Notes: a model not told the origin generated them from the sequence alone. 50,015 nucleotides of DNA from Shackletoniella antarctica (GCA_003241845.1 QBMN01000017.1:1-50015); one strand, 5' to 3'. Counted from the stretch's first letter, positions 18,262 through 32,793 are shown. Translations and numbers: made by a program.

Positions 18262-20244
18262 CTACGCCTGCTGCTCAGCAAAAAACTGTTGCTCAATTAA
18301 ACGGGTCGCATCATTTACGCTCAGGGGTTTGGCAAATAGATAGCCCTGCCCATATTCGCACTGCATCGCCGTCAAAATTTGCTGCTGGGCTAAGGTTTCT
18401 ACTCCCTCAGCTATCACATTCATGCCGAGGGCATAGGCTAGGGTAATAATAGCCTGCACGATCGCAGTTTTTTTGGTGCTTGCCTCTAGGGGCGCAATAA
18501 AAGATTGATCGATTTTAAGGGTGTTTAGCTCAAACTGATGCAGATAGTTGAGTGATGAGTAGCCCGTGCCAAAATCATCTAGGCTGACCTGCACGCCAAA
18601 CTGCTGTAGCTCGGCCAAAACAGTTTTGGCCAGGGTCGTACTTTCAATCAGGGTGCTTTCGGTGATTTCTAGCTTGAGGCGGTCAGCGGTGACCCCCGCC
18701 GCCTCAAGGCAGGCTTGAACCTGCTGGGCCAAATTGGGCTGAGCAAAGTGACGGCTAGACAGGTTAACGCTCAGGGTCAATGGGGGCAGGCTAGGCCACC
18801 GATCTTGCCACTGGCGCATTTGTTTGCAGGCGGTTTGCAACCCCCACTGGTCGAGGGCCACAATTAGCCCAGTTTCTTCGGCTAGGGGTATAAAGTCAGC
18901 CGGAGACAGTAGCCCCAGAGACGGATGTTGCCAGCGCACCAGCGCTTCGAACCCGACTAAGTTGACCTCGGCTAGGCTGACAATCGGTTGATAGACCAGC
19001 ACAAACTCTTGTCGGTCTATGGCTTTTCGCAGGGCTGTTTCGAGCTGCAAACGCACCACCATTTGGTCGTGCATAGTGGGGTGAAAGCCAAAAATTTTGG
19101 CCATACCCTGAGACTTGGCATGGTGCAGGGCCGTCTCAGCATCTTGAATTAACTGCTCTGGCTGGTGGTGAGACGGTTGGTTAAGGGCAAACCCTATGCA
19201 AGCGGTCAAAAAAACCTCGGTTTGGCCAGAGTCGAAGGGTTGTTCAATGACAGATTGCAGCGTGGTAGCTACGACCATGGCGGTGTCTGGGTTGGCCATA
19301 GAGGGCAGCACAACGGCAAATTCGTCACCACCCCAGTGGGAGACAATCAGAGATGGGTCGAGCTCATGCCGCAGGCGACGGCCAAAGTCCATTAGCAGTT
19401 GGTCGCCGGCCTTGTGACCCAGGGTGTTGTTAATGGCCTGAAATCGATCAATATTGAGCAGGGCCACCCCAATCGACTGGGGGGCTAAGTCGCTGACCTG
19501 CATGGCCTGGCTCAGCGCTTGCAAAACCTGCTGGCGGCTGGGCAGCCCCGTCAGCAGATCAAACGCTCGAATATGCGCCAGCAATTGCTCGGTTTGCTGG
19601 CGCTGGCTTTGCTCTCGGAGCAGCTGCTGCTTGAGTTGAAACAGATTGACCCCGAGCGCGACCTGGGCGGCAGTTTGCTCAAACACGTCGATCGCATTAG
19701 CGGGCCAGGGGCGACTGTGGGCCTGGCGAAACCCCATCAGGTTGCCCCAGCGTTGGCCTTCGCACACCAGGGGTGCCACGATGCCATCGTGCATTTGGTC
19801 GATCTGTAACCACTGCTGCACATCGGCGGGCAAATTTGCCCAAGAAAGCGGATCAAAGGACTGGGCCTGGCGGTCGGTGCTGCGGTTGGTGTCTTCCCAC
19901 TGCAGGGAGGGCAGGGCGTGGTCGGTGGCGGTGGCGGCCCTGGTGCTATAGGCAATGGCTTTGAGCTGAGCCCGACCTTCGGTGTAGATATGGCTAATGG
20001 CGACCAAATCGCAGCCTAGGACATGACACAACCCCTCGGCGGTGGTTTGCAGCATGTCTTCTAGGACAGGTTCTTGATGAATGTACCGGGGCAAATCAGC
20101 GATAAACTGCCCCAAAGATTGGTCACTGTTGCTGGGGTCAGGAGTGCTGAGGCGATTGGTAGGGTTCACATGAGTCCCATAAGGGATGACTGTGCTGGTT
20201 GCGGCTGACAAAAGTAGGTTTGTCGTGGCGCTTGACTTTAACAT
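18262..20244 (-). CDS. GAF-GGDEF-EAL domain protein (cyclic di-GMP metabolism)
   Basis: GGDEF site reads SHWGGDEFAVVLPS; EAL motif FEALVRWQHP, DDFGTGYSSLNYLHQFELNTLKIDQSFI, AEGVET; N-terminal GAF-like region. Confidence 0.93.
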   Translation of the reverse strand: MLKSSATTNLLLSAATSTVIPYGTHVNPTNRLSTPDPSNSDQSLGQFIADLPRYIHQEPVLEDMLQTTAEGLCHVLGCDLVAISHIYTEGRAQLKAIAYSTRAATATDHALPSLQWEDTNRSTDRQAQSFDPLSWANLPADVQQWLQIDQMHDGIVAPLVCEGQRWGNLMGFRQAHSRPWPANAIDVFEQTAAQVALGVNLFQLKQQLLREQSQRQQTEQLLAHIRAFDLLTGLPSRQQVLQALSQAMQVSDLAPQSIGVALLNIDRFQAINNTLGHKAGDQLLMDFGRRLRHELDPSLIVSHWGGDEFAVVLPSMANPDTAMVVATTLQSVIEQPFDSGQTEVFLTACIGFALNQPSHHQPEQLIQDAETALHHAKSQGMAKIFGFHPTMHDQMVVRLQLETALRKAIDRQEFVLVYQPIVSLAEVNLVGFEALVRWQHPSLGLLSPADFIPLAEETGLIVALDQWGLQTACKQMRQWQDRWPSLPPLTLSVNLSSRHFAQPNLAQQVQACLEAAGVTADRLKLEITESTLIESTTLAKTVLAELQQFGVQVSLDDFGTGYSSLNYLHQFELNTLKIDQSFIAPLEASTKKTAIVQAIITLAYALGMNVIAEGVETLAQQQILTAMQCEYGQGYLFAKPLSVNDATRLIEQQFFAEQQA

Positions 20245-20632
20245 AGTGCTACCTCGGGTCTAGGAATGAGGCGAATTGTGTAGCGCCCAGGCCGTACTAG
20301 CCGGGTAGCTGATCGGAACGCACCGCCGAAGTCTGACTCTAAAGGCGCTCTGTAATCGGGCCAACACGCTGGGGATCACAGCGATCGCGACCTTCTTAGC
20401 CTAAGGGCCTAGGCCTTGCTTTTCCATCAGGAAATGCCTGAGAAACCGGGGGGAATAACCCTGAGCTATAGCCCGGCTATGGGCTAATCAAGGTGTCCAG
20501 GGTGGGCAGCAGGGTCGCTACTGCGATCGGGGCGGTGATCTGTCCAGCGGCAGTGGCTGGGGCAATGTCTAGGCTCAAATCGGCGGTAATAATCGGGGTT
20601 TGGGGGCTAATCTGGTGCATGCGCGAAGCAAT

Positions 20633-20670
20633 GCGCCAGCCATGTTTCTCGCGAGAAACATGGCTGGCGC
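20633..20670. repeat. 38-bp perfect palindrome just downstream of the GOGAT gene
   Basis: GCGCCAGCCATGTTTCTCG|CGAGAAACATGGCTGGCGC. Confidence 0.97.
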
Positions 20671-20713
20671 GTTGGCGGAGCCTCGCCCTAGCGTTAGGGT
20701 CTCTACGGTTGAT

Positions 20714-25420
<4,707 letters not shown>

Positions 25421-25667
25421 AACGATGGAACTCAGACAGGGGCAGACATAGACCAGCTTAACTATTCTGTGATCAGGCGTGAGCTGCTGACCAGTCTTTT
25501 AAGAAAATAATCAGATCAACGCCCTAGAAAGTTTGCGAAATATAACAAACGCCCTAAGGTTTTAAGTGTTGGGAATTTCTGTTATATGGAATACAACTAC
25601 AAGAATCAACACGATATAGCAATGATATGATTAGTTTGCTCGAAGGTGATTCTCTGGAAATTGCCCC

Positions 25668-26127
25668 ATGAACGTGAAGGTGATTGTCGAAGCTTCTGTA
25701 CCACCTACTGAGAAAGATCGGCTCTTCCGGTTTAGATATGCTTAATTGCTCTGCGATAATCTGAAATCGTTGCTATACAAGGCTTTCAGCCAAAATTAAG
25801 TCTTCAAGGTTCCTTTTATGGTACTAATGCTTATAAGCATTGGTATGAGGAGGTTTTAGGCCTCCTGGGTCTTAACCCCGCATAGTCAGACCGGAAGAGC
25901 CGAAAGATCTTGATGATTTGAGATTTGCATCATCTGCATTAACAAGCAATCAGAACAGTATCGCTGTAGAGATACAAGAAGAAAACGGCCAATTTCTTTT
26001 GATGGCCAGCTTCAAGATGAAAACGACTGCCCAGTATAAAGTGGTTGATCGTATTTCAAAGGAATTTGAATTCTCACTCGTCAGCTTAAAGGGTTATCAA
26101 GATACGTGTATTTCATTCCCTCGGTAG
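25668..26127 (+). pseudogene. Small ORF split by a MITE-like insertion (restored frame 89 codons, function unknown)
   Basis: MNVKVIVEASVPPTEKD (25668-25718) + LDDLRFASSALTSNQNSIAVEIQEENGQFLLMASFKMKTTAQYKVVDRISKEFEFSLVSLKGYQDTCISFPR (25909-26124); removing 184 bp plus one 6-bp duplication restores one frame. Confidence 0.85.
25719..25902. mobile_element. MITE-like element, 184 bp
   Basis: TIR CGGCTCTTCCGGT (13-bp perfect, extending imperfectly to ATGC over 23 bp) at both ends; 6-bp target duplication AAAGAT at 25713-25718 and 25903-25908. Confidence 0.9.
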
Positions 26128-26144
26128 AGATGGTGTAAGTACCA

Positions 26145-27260
26145 ATGAGCGTATATCAATACTACGAATTTCAATCAATAGATCGCCCCTTGACGCTCCC
26201 GGAGCAGGCAACCCTGCAAGCGCTGTCAAGTAGGGCACACATTACCCCAAATAGGGCTAGCTTCCTCTACAACTATGGCGACTTTCGGGGCGATCCAGAG
26301 GCCATATTGGCCGAGCACTTTGATGCGATGTTGTACATTGCCAACTGGGGTACGTGGCAAATTGTGTTTCGCTTTCCTAAAGCGCTGGTGGAGCGCTCAT
26401 GGTTTGAGCCCTACGAGGTCGAGGATGCGATCGCCCTTTCCACCACCGCCCACCACCTGATTCTCAACATCAAGATTCAAGAAGAAGGGGGGATGATGGG
26501 TTGGGTCGAGGGCGAAGGCTGGCTGCCTCGGCTGTTGCCCCTGCGCGATGATCTGCTGGCGGGTGACCTGCGGCTGCTGTACTTGGCCTGGTTGCGGGTA
26601 TGCCCCAACCTGATCGAGTACGGCGAGGACAAAGACCCACTTGAGCCCCCAGTTCCCCCCAACCTAGGGAAGTTGACCCCACCCCTGAAGGCCTTTGTCG
26701 AGCTGGTGGAGCTAGACAATGCCCTGGTCTCAGCGGCAGCCCAGGCTAGCCCTAGCCATCGGCCAGCCCCAGCCCTCGAAGAGTGGCTACCCCAGCTAAC
26801 CGAGGCAGAACGCCAGGCGTTTTTGCTTAAGCTGGTGCGGCGAGAGCCCCACGTCGATCTGCAATTGATCAACCGCCTGAAAGAACTGGCGGGAGCTAAT
26901 CCATCAGTACCACCTGCCTCAGAGCAAGAACGGCGGCGGTTTTCAGAACTGGCTGCGATCGCCGCCGATAAAGAGGCCAAGCGCAAACGAAATGAGCAGG
27001 CAGCGGCTAAAGAACAGCGCATCAAAAATCTGGAGGCCTTGGCTCCCAAAGCTCCCCAAACCTGGGATCGGGTGCAGGATTTGATTCAGGTGAAGCAGGC
27101 CTATGCCTACGATGAGGCTACACAACTGCTGCGAGACCTGCGAGACCTGGCTGAACACCAGGGGCAACTGCCCGTCTTTAGCCAGCGCCTTGAGCGGCTC
27201 AAGGCCAACTACAGCAATCGACCCGCGCTAATGAAGCGATTGCTGTCAATCAAAACTTGA
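26145..27260 (+). CDS. Conserved hypothetical protein
   Basis: Intact 371-aa ORF, MSVYQYYEFQSIDRPLTLPEQATLQALSSRAHITPNRASFLYNYGDFRGDPE; starts 17 bp after the interrupted small ORF. Confidence 0.85.
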   Translation: MSVYQYYEFQSIDRPLTLPEQATLQALSSRAHITPNRASFLYNYGDFRGDPEAILAEHFDAMLYIANWGTWQIVFRFPKALVERSWFEPYEVEDAIALSTTAHHLILNIKIQEEGGMMGWVEGEGWLPRLLPLRDDLLAGDLRLLYLAWLRVCPNLIEYGEDKDPLEPPVPPNLGKLTPPLKAFVELVELDNALVSAAAQASPSHRPAPALEEWLPQLTEAERQAFLLKLVRREPHVDLQLINRLKELAGANPSVPPASEQERRRFSELAAIAADKEAKRKRNEQAAAKEQRIKNLEALAPKAPQTWDRVQDLIQVKQAYAYDEATQLLRDLRDLAEHQGQLPVFSQRLERLKANYSNRPALMKRLLSIKT

Positions 27261-27267
27261 ATGGCCG

Positions 27268-29760
27268 TCAGCTCATCTGCTGCTCCATGTCGGCGATCTC
27301 TAGGCGGGTTTTGATCACCGTGTCGGGGTTGAGGCTGATCGAGTCAATGCCCTGCTCCACCAAGAACCTGGCAAACTCCGGGTAGTCGCTCGGCCCCTGG
27401 CCGCAGATGCCGATTTTGCGGTGGTGTTCTTTGGCGGTTTGGATGGCCATTTTGACCATGCGCTTCACTCCTTCGCTGCGCTCGTCAAACAGGTGGGCCA
27501 CCAGAGCCGAGTCGCGATCAAGCCCCAACGTCAGCTGGGTGAGGTCGTTCGAGCCAATGGAGAACCCGTCGAACACCTGGCTAAACTCGTCGGCCAGCAC
27601 CACGTTGTTGGGCAGTTCGCACATGACGTAGACTTGCAGCCCGTTTTCGCCCTGCACCAGGCCGTGTTTGGCCATTTCTTCGAGCACCCGACGGCCCTCG
27701 TCGGGGGTGCGGCAGAAGGGCACCATCAAGATCACATTGGTCAGCCCCATGTCGTCGCGTACGCGCTTGAGGGCGCGGCATTCGAGGGCAAAACCGTCGC
27801 GGTAGCGATCATCGTAGTAGCGCGAGGCCCCGCGCCAGCCGATCATGGGGTTTTCTTCGTCTGGCTCAAAGGTGCTGCCCCCCAGCAGGTGGGCGTACTC
27901 GTTGCTCTTAAAGTCGGAGAGGCGCACCACTACTGGTTTGGGATGGAAAGCGGCGGCTAGGGTGCCCACCCCCTGGGCCAGCCTGTCGGTGAAGTAGTCG
28001 GGTTTGTGGTCGTAGAGAGCGGTGAGCTGGGCGATCTGGCGCTTTTCGCCGCCGTCGGGCAGGCTGTCAAAGTTGAGCAGCGCCAGGGGGTGTACCTGAA
28101 TGTGGTTGGCGATGATGAACTCCAGCCGGGCCAGGCCGACGCCGTCGTTGGGCAGGGCCGCCAGGGTAAAGGCTAGCTCGGGGTTGCCCACGTTCATCAT
28201 GATCTTGGTGCGGGTTTCGGGCAGGCTGTCGAGCTGGGTGGTCTCGATGCGAAATGGAATCTCGCCTCGGTAGATCAGCCCCTCTTCGCCGCCAGCGCAG
28301 GTGACGGTGACGGGTTCGCCCGTGGTCAGCAGCTGGGTGGCGTTGTCGCAGCCGACGATCGCCGGAATGCCCAGCTCCCGCGCAATGATAGCGGCGTGGC
28401 AGGTGCGCCCGCCCTGGTCGGTGACGATCGCACTGGCCTGCTTCATAATCGGCTCCCAGTCGGGGTCGGTGCGGGTGGTGATCAGCACCTCACCGGGGCG
28501 AAACTGAGCGATCTGGTTCACCTCAAAGATGACGCAGGCGCTGCCCTGGCCGATCAGGTCGCCCACAGCGCGGCCCGTGGCCACGGGTTCTACACCGTCG
28601 GGCAGCTCGAGAATGTACGATCGCAGCTCATTCTGCGATTTTTGCGACTGCACGGTCTCGGGCCGGGCCTGCACAATGAACATCTCGCCCGTAATGCCAT
28701 CCTTGGCCCATTCAATATCCATGGGGCTTTTGACGCCCCGCAGCTGGGTGTAGTGGTCTTCGATGGTGCAGGCCCAGTGGGCCAGCTGCAAAATGTCGGC
28801 TTCGTCGATGGCGTAGCGTTTTTGATCGGCCAGGGGCACCGGCTCGTTTTTAGTGAGTTCTGTGCCCGTGGTGTCGTAGACCATGCGCAGAGATTTGGTG
28901 CCCAGGCGCTTGTTGAGAATGGGTTTGTGGCCCGACTTCAGGGTGGTCTTAAACACCACGTACTCGTCGGGGTTGACGGTGCCCTGCACTACGTTTTCGC
29001 CCAGGCCGTAGGCGGCGGTGATCAGCACGGCATTCTCAAAGCCGGTCTCGGTGTCGATGGAAAACATTACCCCGGAGGTGGCCAGGTCTGAGCGCACCAT
29101 GCGCTGAATGCACACCGACAGGGCGACATCGAAGTGGTCAAAGTGCTTGGTGGTGCGGTAGGAAATAGCGCGATCGGTAAACAGCGAGGCATAGCATTTC
29201 TTGCAGGCAATCAGCACCGCCTGGTCGCCGTAGACGTTGAGGTAGGTCTCCTGCTGGCCCGCAAAGCTGGCGTCGGGCAGGTCTTCGGCGGTGGCGCTAG
29301 AGCGCACGGCGACATCGACCTCGGTGTAGGCGTTGTCCGCCAGGCATGACTCATCATTTAGGCAAAGGCTCTGGCCCGCCTGCTCGCACATCTGGTGGTA
29401 GGCGCTGAGAATGGCGGCCTTGAGGTCGTCGGGGAAGGTGGCGTTGAGAATCAGCGATCGCGCCTTCCGGCCCCGCCGCCGTAGCTCGGTCACGTCATTG
29501 ATATCAAACCCGCCCAGCACCTCGCGCAGCTGGGCGTCTAGCCCGGTTTTCTCAATGAAGTAGCGGTAGGCAAAGGAGGTGGTGGCAAACCCCGTCGGCA
29601 CCCGAATGCCCTGGGGCGTCAGCTGCTGAATCATTTCGCCCAGGGAGGCATTTTTGCCGCCCACCAGGTGCACATCGTCGAGCCGTACTGCATCGAGCCA
29701 GAGCACCAGCTGCTGCTCTCGCTGGACAGGGGAGTGCTGAACCACAGATGTAGCTACCAT
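27268..29760 (-). CDS. ppsA: Phosphoenolpyruvate synthase
   Basis: VGGKNASLGEMIQQLTPQGIRVPTGFATTSFAYR; GGRTCHAAIIARELGIPAIVG; IGSNDLTQLTLGLDRDS; GICGQGPSDYPEFARFLVEQGIDSISLNPDTV. Confidence 0.96.
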   Translation of the reverse strand: MVATSVVQHSPVQREQQLVLWLDAVRLDDVHLVGGKNASLGEMIQQLTPQGIRVPTGFATTSFAYRYFIEKTGLDAQLREVLGGFDINDVTELRRRGRKARSLILNATFPDDLKAAILSAYHQMCEQAGQSLCLNDESCLADNAYTEVDVAVRSSATAEDLPDASFAGQQETYLNVYGDQAVLIACKKCYASLFTDRAISYRTTKHFDHFDVALSVCIQRMVRSDLATSGVMFSIDTETGFENAVLITAAYGLGENVVQGTVNPDEYVVFKTTLKSGHKPILNKRLGTKSLRMVYDTTGTELTKNEPVPLADQKRYAIDEADILQLAHWACTIEDHYTQLRGVKSPMDIEWAKDGITGEMFIVQARPETVQSQKSQNELRSYILELPDGVEPVATGRAVGDLIGQGSACVIFEVNQIAQFRPGEVLITTRTDPDWEPIMKQASAIVTDQGGRTCHAAIIARELGIPAIVGCDNATQLLTTGEPVTVTCAGGEEGLIYRGEIPFRIETTQLDSLPETRTKIMMNVGNPELAFTLAALPNDGVGLARLEFIIANHIQVHPLALLNFDSLPDGGEKRQIAQLTALYDHKPDYFTDRLAQGVGTLAAAFHPKPVVVRLSDFKSNEYAHLLGGSTFEPDEENPMIGWRGASRYYDDRYRDGFALECRALKRVRDDMGLTNVILMVPFCRTPDEGRRVLEEMAKHGLVQGENGLQVYVMCELPNNVVLADEFSQVFDGFSIGSNDLTQLTLGLDRDSALVAHLFDERSEGVKRMVKMAIQTAKEHHRKIGICGQGPSDYPEFARFLVEQGIDSISLNPDTVIKTRLEIADMEQQMS

Positions 29761-29979
29761 GTCGCCACCTTAAAGAAATACTCGCAAAACCAGATTGACT
29801 GCGACCTCAGATCTAACTCAGCCAGGCGTCAGCGCCTTGGGAGAGGCTGGGGTTGTGCCATTCTCCGAGCAGAAACTTAGCGATCGCAGTGTCTACTTCT
29901 ATGCTAAAAAGCCTGGGATCAGCTCACAAGCTTGTCTAACTTTTCATGTCTTGAACGCAATGGATATATACAGTTGCCG

Positions 29980-30056
29980 AGGCTAAACCTGATCCAAGTT
30001 CAGCAGTGGGGTTTTGCCTGTAAACAAACGCCAGATCCCGAGCCGGACTTGGTATC
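29980..30056 (-). repeat. Dispersed TACCAAGTCC element, copy A
   Basis: Reverse complement GATACCAAGTCCGGCTCGGGATCTGG...AACTTGGATCAGGTTTAGCCT; shares both ends with the copy at 38464. Confidence 0.65.
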
Positions 30057-30137
30057 TCCCGTGAGATCCCTTCCTTTGGGGAGACCCAGGGCGTAAGCTA
30101 GTAGCAGGCTATTAAGAAATATTGCAGGAGCCGCCCC

Positions 30138-30965
30138 TTGACCAACATTCTCTCTCGCCCTCGCCAGCGCTCGGCCAAAGCCCTGCCCCTGCGCACCCTC
30201 TGGGCCGACACCCTCACCGTGTTTTGGGGCGACTGGCTCGATTTGCGGGTGCGCATACCCCAGGTGGCGGCCTCGGGGCTGGTGTCGCCGCTGATCTATA
30301 TCTTGGCCTTTGGCCTGGGTCTGGGCAACGCCATCGACCAGGTGACTACGCCAACGGCGGGCGACAACTATCTAGAATTCATTTTGCCGGGGATGGTGGC
30401 CCTGTCGTCGATGGTGATCAGCTTTGGCGGCACTACGTTCTCGATTTGCGGCGATCGCCTGTTCACCAAAACCTTCGAAGAAATGCTGCTCTACCCGGTG
30501 CACCCCCTGGCGCTGCACCTGGGCAAAATGCTGGCGGGCATCGTGCGCGGCCTGATGACGGCGGGTTCGGTGATTTTGGTGGCGATTCTTTTCACCGGGC
30601 GGTTTTGGAGCTTTGTCAACCCGCTGTTTTTGCTGCTGGTGGTGCTCAACTGCGCCGTGTTTGCGGGCCTGGGGGTAATCGTTGGGCTGAATGTGAAATC
30701 GCTCGAAAGCGTGGGACTGTTCAACAACTTTTTGATTGTGCCGATGTCGTTTTTGGGCGGCACCTTCTTCGACCCCGCCACCCTGCCCGTGGCGCTCAAG
30801 GCGATCGTCTATCTGCTGCCCTTGACCTACACCACCATTGGTCTGCGGGCAGCGGCCTACAAGCCTTTGGCCGAGTTTCCGTGGTTTACGATTCCCATTT
30901 TGGTGGTGGTGGCGGCGGTGCTGGCGGCGATCGGCGCGCGCCAGTTTTCGACCCAGCAAGATTGA
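30138..30965 (+). CDS. ABC-2 type transporter permease
   Basis: PLIYILAFGLGLGNAIDQ...NYLEFILPGMVALSSMVISFGGTTFSICGDRLFTKTFEEMLLYPV..; LPLTYTTIGLRAAAY. Confidence 0.85.
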   Translation: MTNILSRPRQRSAKALPLRTLWADTLTVFWGDWLDLRVRIPQVAASGLVSPLIYILAFGLGLGNAIDQVTTPTAGDNYLEFILPGMVALSSMVISFGGTTFSICGDRLFTKTFEEMLLYPVHPLALHLGKMLAGIVRGLMTAGSVILVAILFTGRFWSFVNPLFLLLVVLNCAVFAGLGVIVGLNVKSLESVGLFNNFLIVPMSFLGGTFFDPATLPVALKAIVYLLPLTYTTIGLRAAAYKPLAEFPWFTIPILVVVAAVLAAIGARQFSTQQD

Positions 30966-31001
30966 GGCTGACAAGATTAGGTAGCGCAGGGCGCAGGGAC
31001 G

Positions 31002-31067
31002 GAGAATATCAAGATGGTTGATGGCGGCGAGATTATTGATTGGTGATGTGTCGCTGACGATGATCAC
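31002..31067 (-). pseudogene. Truncated DUF3368 / PIN-type toxin (N-terminus only)
   Basis: MIIVSDTSPINNLAAINHLDIL then unrelated sequence; ATG overlaps the UPF0175 stop (31064-31067). Confidence 0.75.
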
Positions 31068-31309
31068 AGCCGACCCATATCCCCCAGGGTTTGCAGATCC
31101 TGTTCAAAATCTTCTACCCCATAGTGCATCGGGATCTGGCGGCTGGCCAGCAGGTGCTGAAAGGCAACCCGGTGCATGCCCGCAAAACGGCCAGCCTGAG
31201 CCAGGGTGAGTTTGTCTCGCTGGAAGAGCACAACAGCACTTTCTTGGCGCATTTCAGCCTCGCTCATGCGGGCTGTGGTTAAGATCTCATCCGGAACGAT
31301 AACGCTCAT
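31064..31309 (-). CDS. UPF0175 family (putative antitoxin) protein
   Basis: MRQESAVVLFQRDKLTLAQAGRFAGMHRVAFQHLLASRQIPMHYGVEDFEQDLQTL: UPF0175 pattern. Confidence 0.9.
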   Translation of the reverse strand: MSVIVPDEILTTARMSEAEMRQESAVVLFQRDKLTLAQAGRFAGMHRVAFQHLLASRQIPMHYGVEDFEQDLQTLGDMGRL

Positions 31310-31354
31310 GGCTGAATACCGCTGCTATATTTCTTACTTTACGCCCTGGGACAG

Positions 31355-31978
31355 ATGATGTATCGACTCTACGACTACCCTCCCTCGGGCAATGGTTACA
31401 AGGTCAGGCTGCTGCTGTCCCAGCTTCAGGTTCCCTTTGAATATGTCGAGCTGGATATTCTCAAGGGCGAAACCCGCACACCGGAGTTTTTGGCCAAAAA
31501 CCCCAACGGGCGCATTCCTCTGCTAGAACTTGAGCCGGGAAGCTACCTGGCTGAGTCGAACGCAATTTTGTTTTATTTGGCGCAGCAAACTCCCTTTTGG
31601 CCCACCGCCCCGCTGAGTCAGGCGGAGGTGATGGGCTGGCTGTTTTTTGAGCAGTACAGCCACGAGCCCAACATTGCCTCGCCGCGTTTTTGGCTGTGCC
31701 ACCTGGACGAACTCAACGACTACCAGCGGTTGGCCCTGCCCTACAAACAGGAGCAGGGCTACCAGGCGCTGGCGGTGATGGATCAGCACTTAGGACAGCA
31801 CACCTTTTTTGTAGACGAGAGCTATACCATTGCTGACATGGCCCTCTATGCCTACACCCACGTTGCCCACGAGGGTGGCTTTGAGCTAGAACGGTTTGCC
31901 CATGTGCAGCGCTGGCTGGCGCAGATTGCGGCCCAGCCCAACCATGTGCCTATCACGCAAACGATGTTTGAGTTTTGA
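31355..31978 (+). CDS. Glutathione S-transferase family protein
   Basis: MYRLYDYPPSGNGYKVRLLLSQLQVPFEYVELDILKGETRTPEFLAKNPNGRIPLLEL..YLAESNAILFYLAQ. Confidence 0.93.
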   Translation: MMYRLYDYPPSGNGYKVRLLLSQLQVPFEYVELDILKGETRTPEFLAKNPNGRIPLLELEPGSYLAESNAILFYLAQQTPFWPTAPLSQAEVMGWLFFEQYSHEPNIASPRFWLCHLDELNDYQRLALPYKQEQGYQALAVMDQHLGQHTFFVDESYTIADMALYAYTHVAHEGGFELERFAHVQRWLAQIAAQPNHVPITQTMFEF

Positions 31979-32121
31979 TCTCTGGCCAGTCATGGCGTTG
32001 CCCATCGCGAAGGCTGGGGGCTTTATGGAAACTTTTTCCAATGTTGTGGTCTTCAGCCTCCGGACACGGGCATTCTCAACACGAAGAGGTTAGTGCCACT
32101 GTGTGTTAGGGGTGTCTGCAA

Positions 32122-32793
32122 ATGCCGGGAATGCGACGGGCCGACAGGCGTAATTCAAACGACGACAATGCAATCCAGCACCCGCAGGCGAAGCGGGCTG
32201 AGCCGCCATTGCCTAATGACATCAGGCAGCTTCTGAGTACTATCCGATCGCAACGGGATGAGGCGAAGGATCAGGTTGTCGAGAAGGAACAGCAGCTAGA
32301 GGAAAGCCAGACGCTTTACCAGGAGCAACAGGAAAAACTGCAATCAACCATTGTTCTCTATCGAGAAACCCAAGAGCAGGCGAGCTCGTATCTAGCGCTC
32401 TATACCGAGGAGAAGACCAGGAGCAGCGAACTTGAGGTCAAGTACAATGAAACCTGGAAGGAGTCTCAGAACTACCTGGCGCTATACAAGCAGATTGAGC
32501 AAGAGTTGAAAATTGAGCGGCGCTCCAAGGCGGGCATTAAAGGCTGGGAGACCCGACGCAAGCGGGAAAATGAGCGACTAAAGCAGGAAATTGGCGAAAT
32601 GGCGATTGTCCTCCGCGAGTCGCTGATCAATAAGGATCAGGCTATTCAGAGCTTGGAAAATGTAGCAGCTCGGATGGATCGAATTCAGCGGCTGGTAGAT
32701 TCAGTCGATGATGAAGTGACCAATAATCCAGTAGGGATGCTGCAAAAGTTTCAGCGGGTATGGGTTGCTGTCAGGGAAATTATGGCGGAGTAA
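32122..32793 (+). CDS. Coiled-coil protein of unknown function
   Basis: Intact 223-aa ORF rich in K/E/Q heptads (QRDEAKDQVVEKEQQLEESQTLYQEQQEKLQ). Confidence 0.7.
   Translation: MPGMRRADRRNSNDDNAIQHPQAKRAEPPLPNDIRQLLSTIRSQRDEAKDQVVEKEQQLEESQTLYQEQQEKLQSTIVLYRETQEQASSYLALYTEEKTRSSELEVKYNETWKESQNYLALYKQIEQELKIERRSKAGIKGWETRRKRENERLKQEIGEMAIVLRESLINKDQAIQSLENVAARMDRIQRLVDSVDDEVTNNPVGMLQKFQRVWVAVREIMAE

Noticed and set aside
27421-29349. Plus-strand ORFs opposite ppsA (179, 231 aa and others)
   Set aside because: Shadow ORFs; ppsA motifs on the minus strand are decisive.
30372-31067. 231-aa minus-strand ORF as a real gene
   Set aside because: Only its first about 22 codons resemble a DUF3368 toxin; the rest is the reverse of the ABC-2 permease gene.
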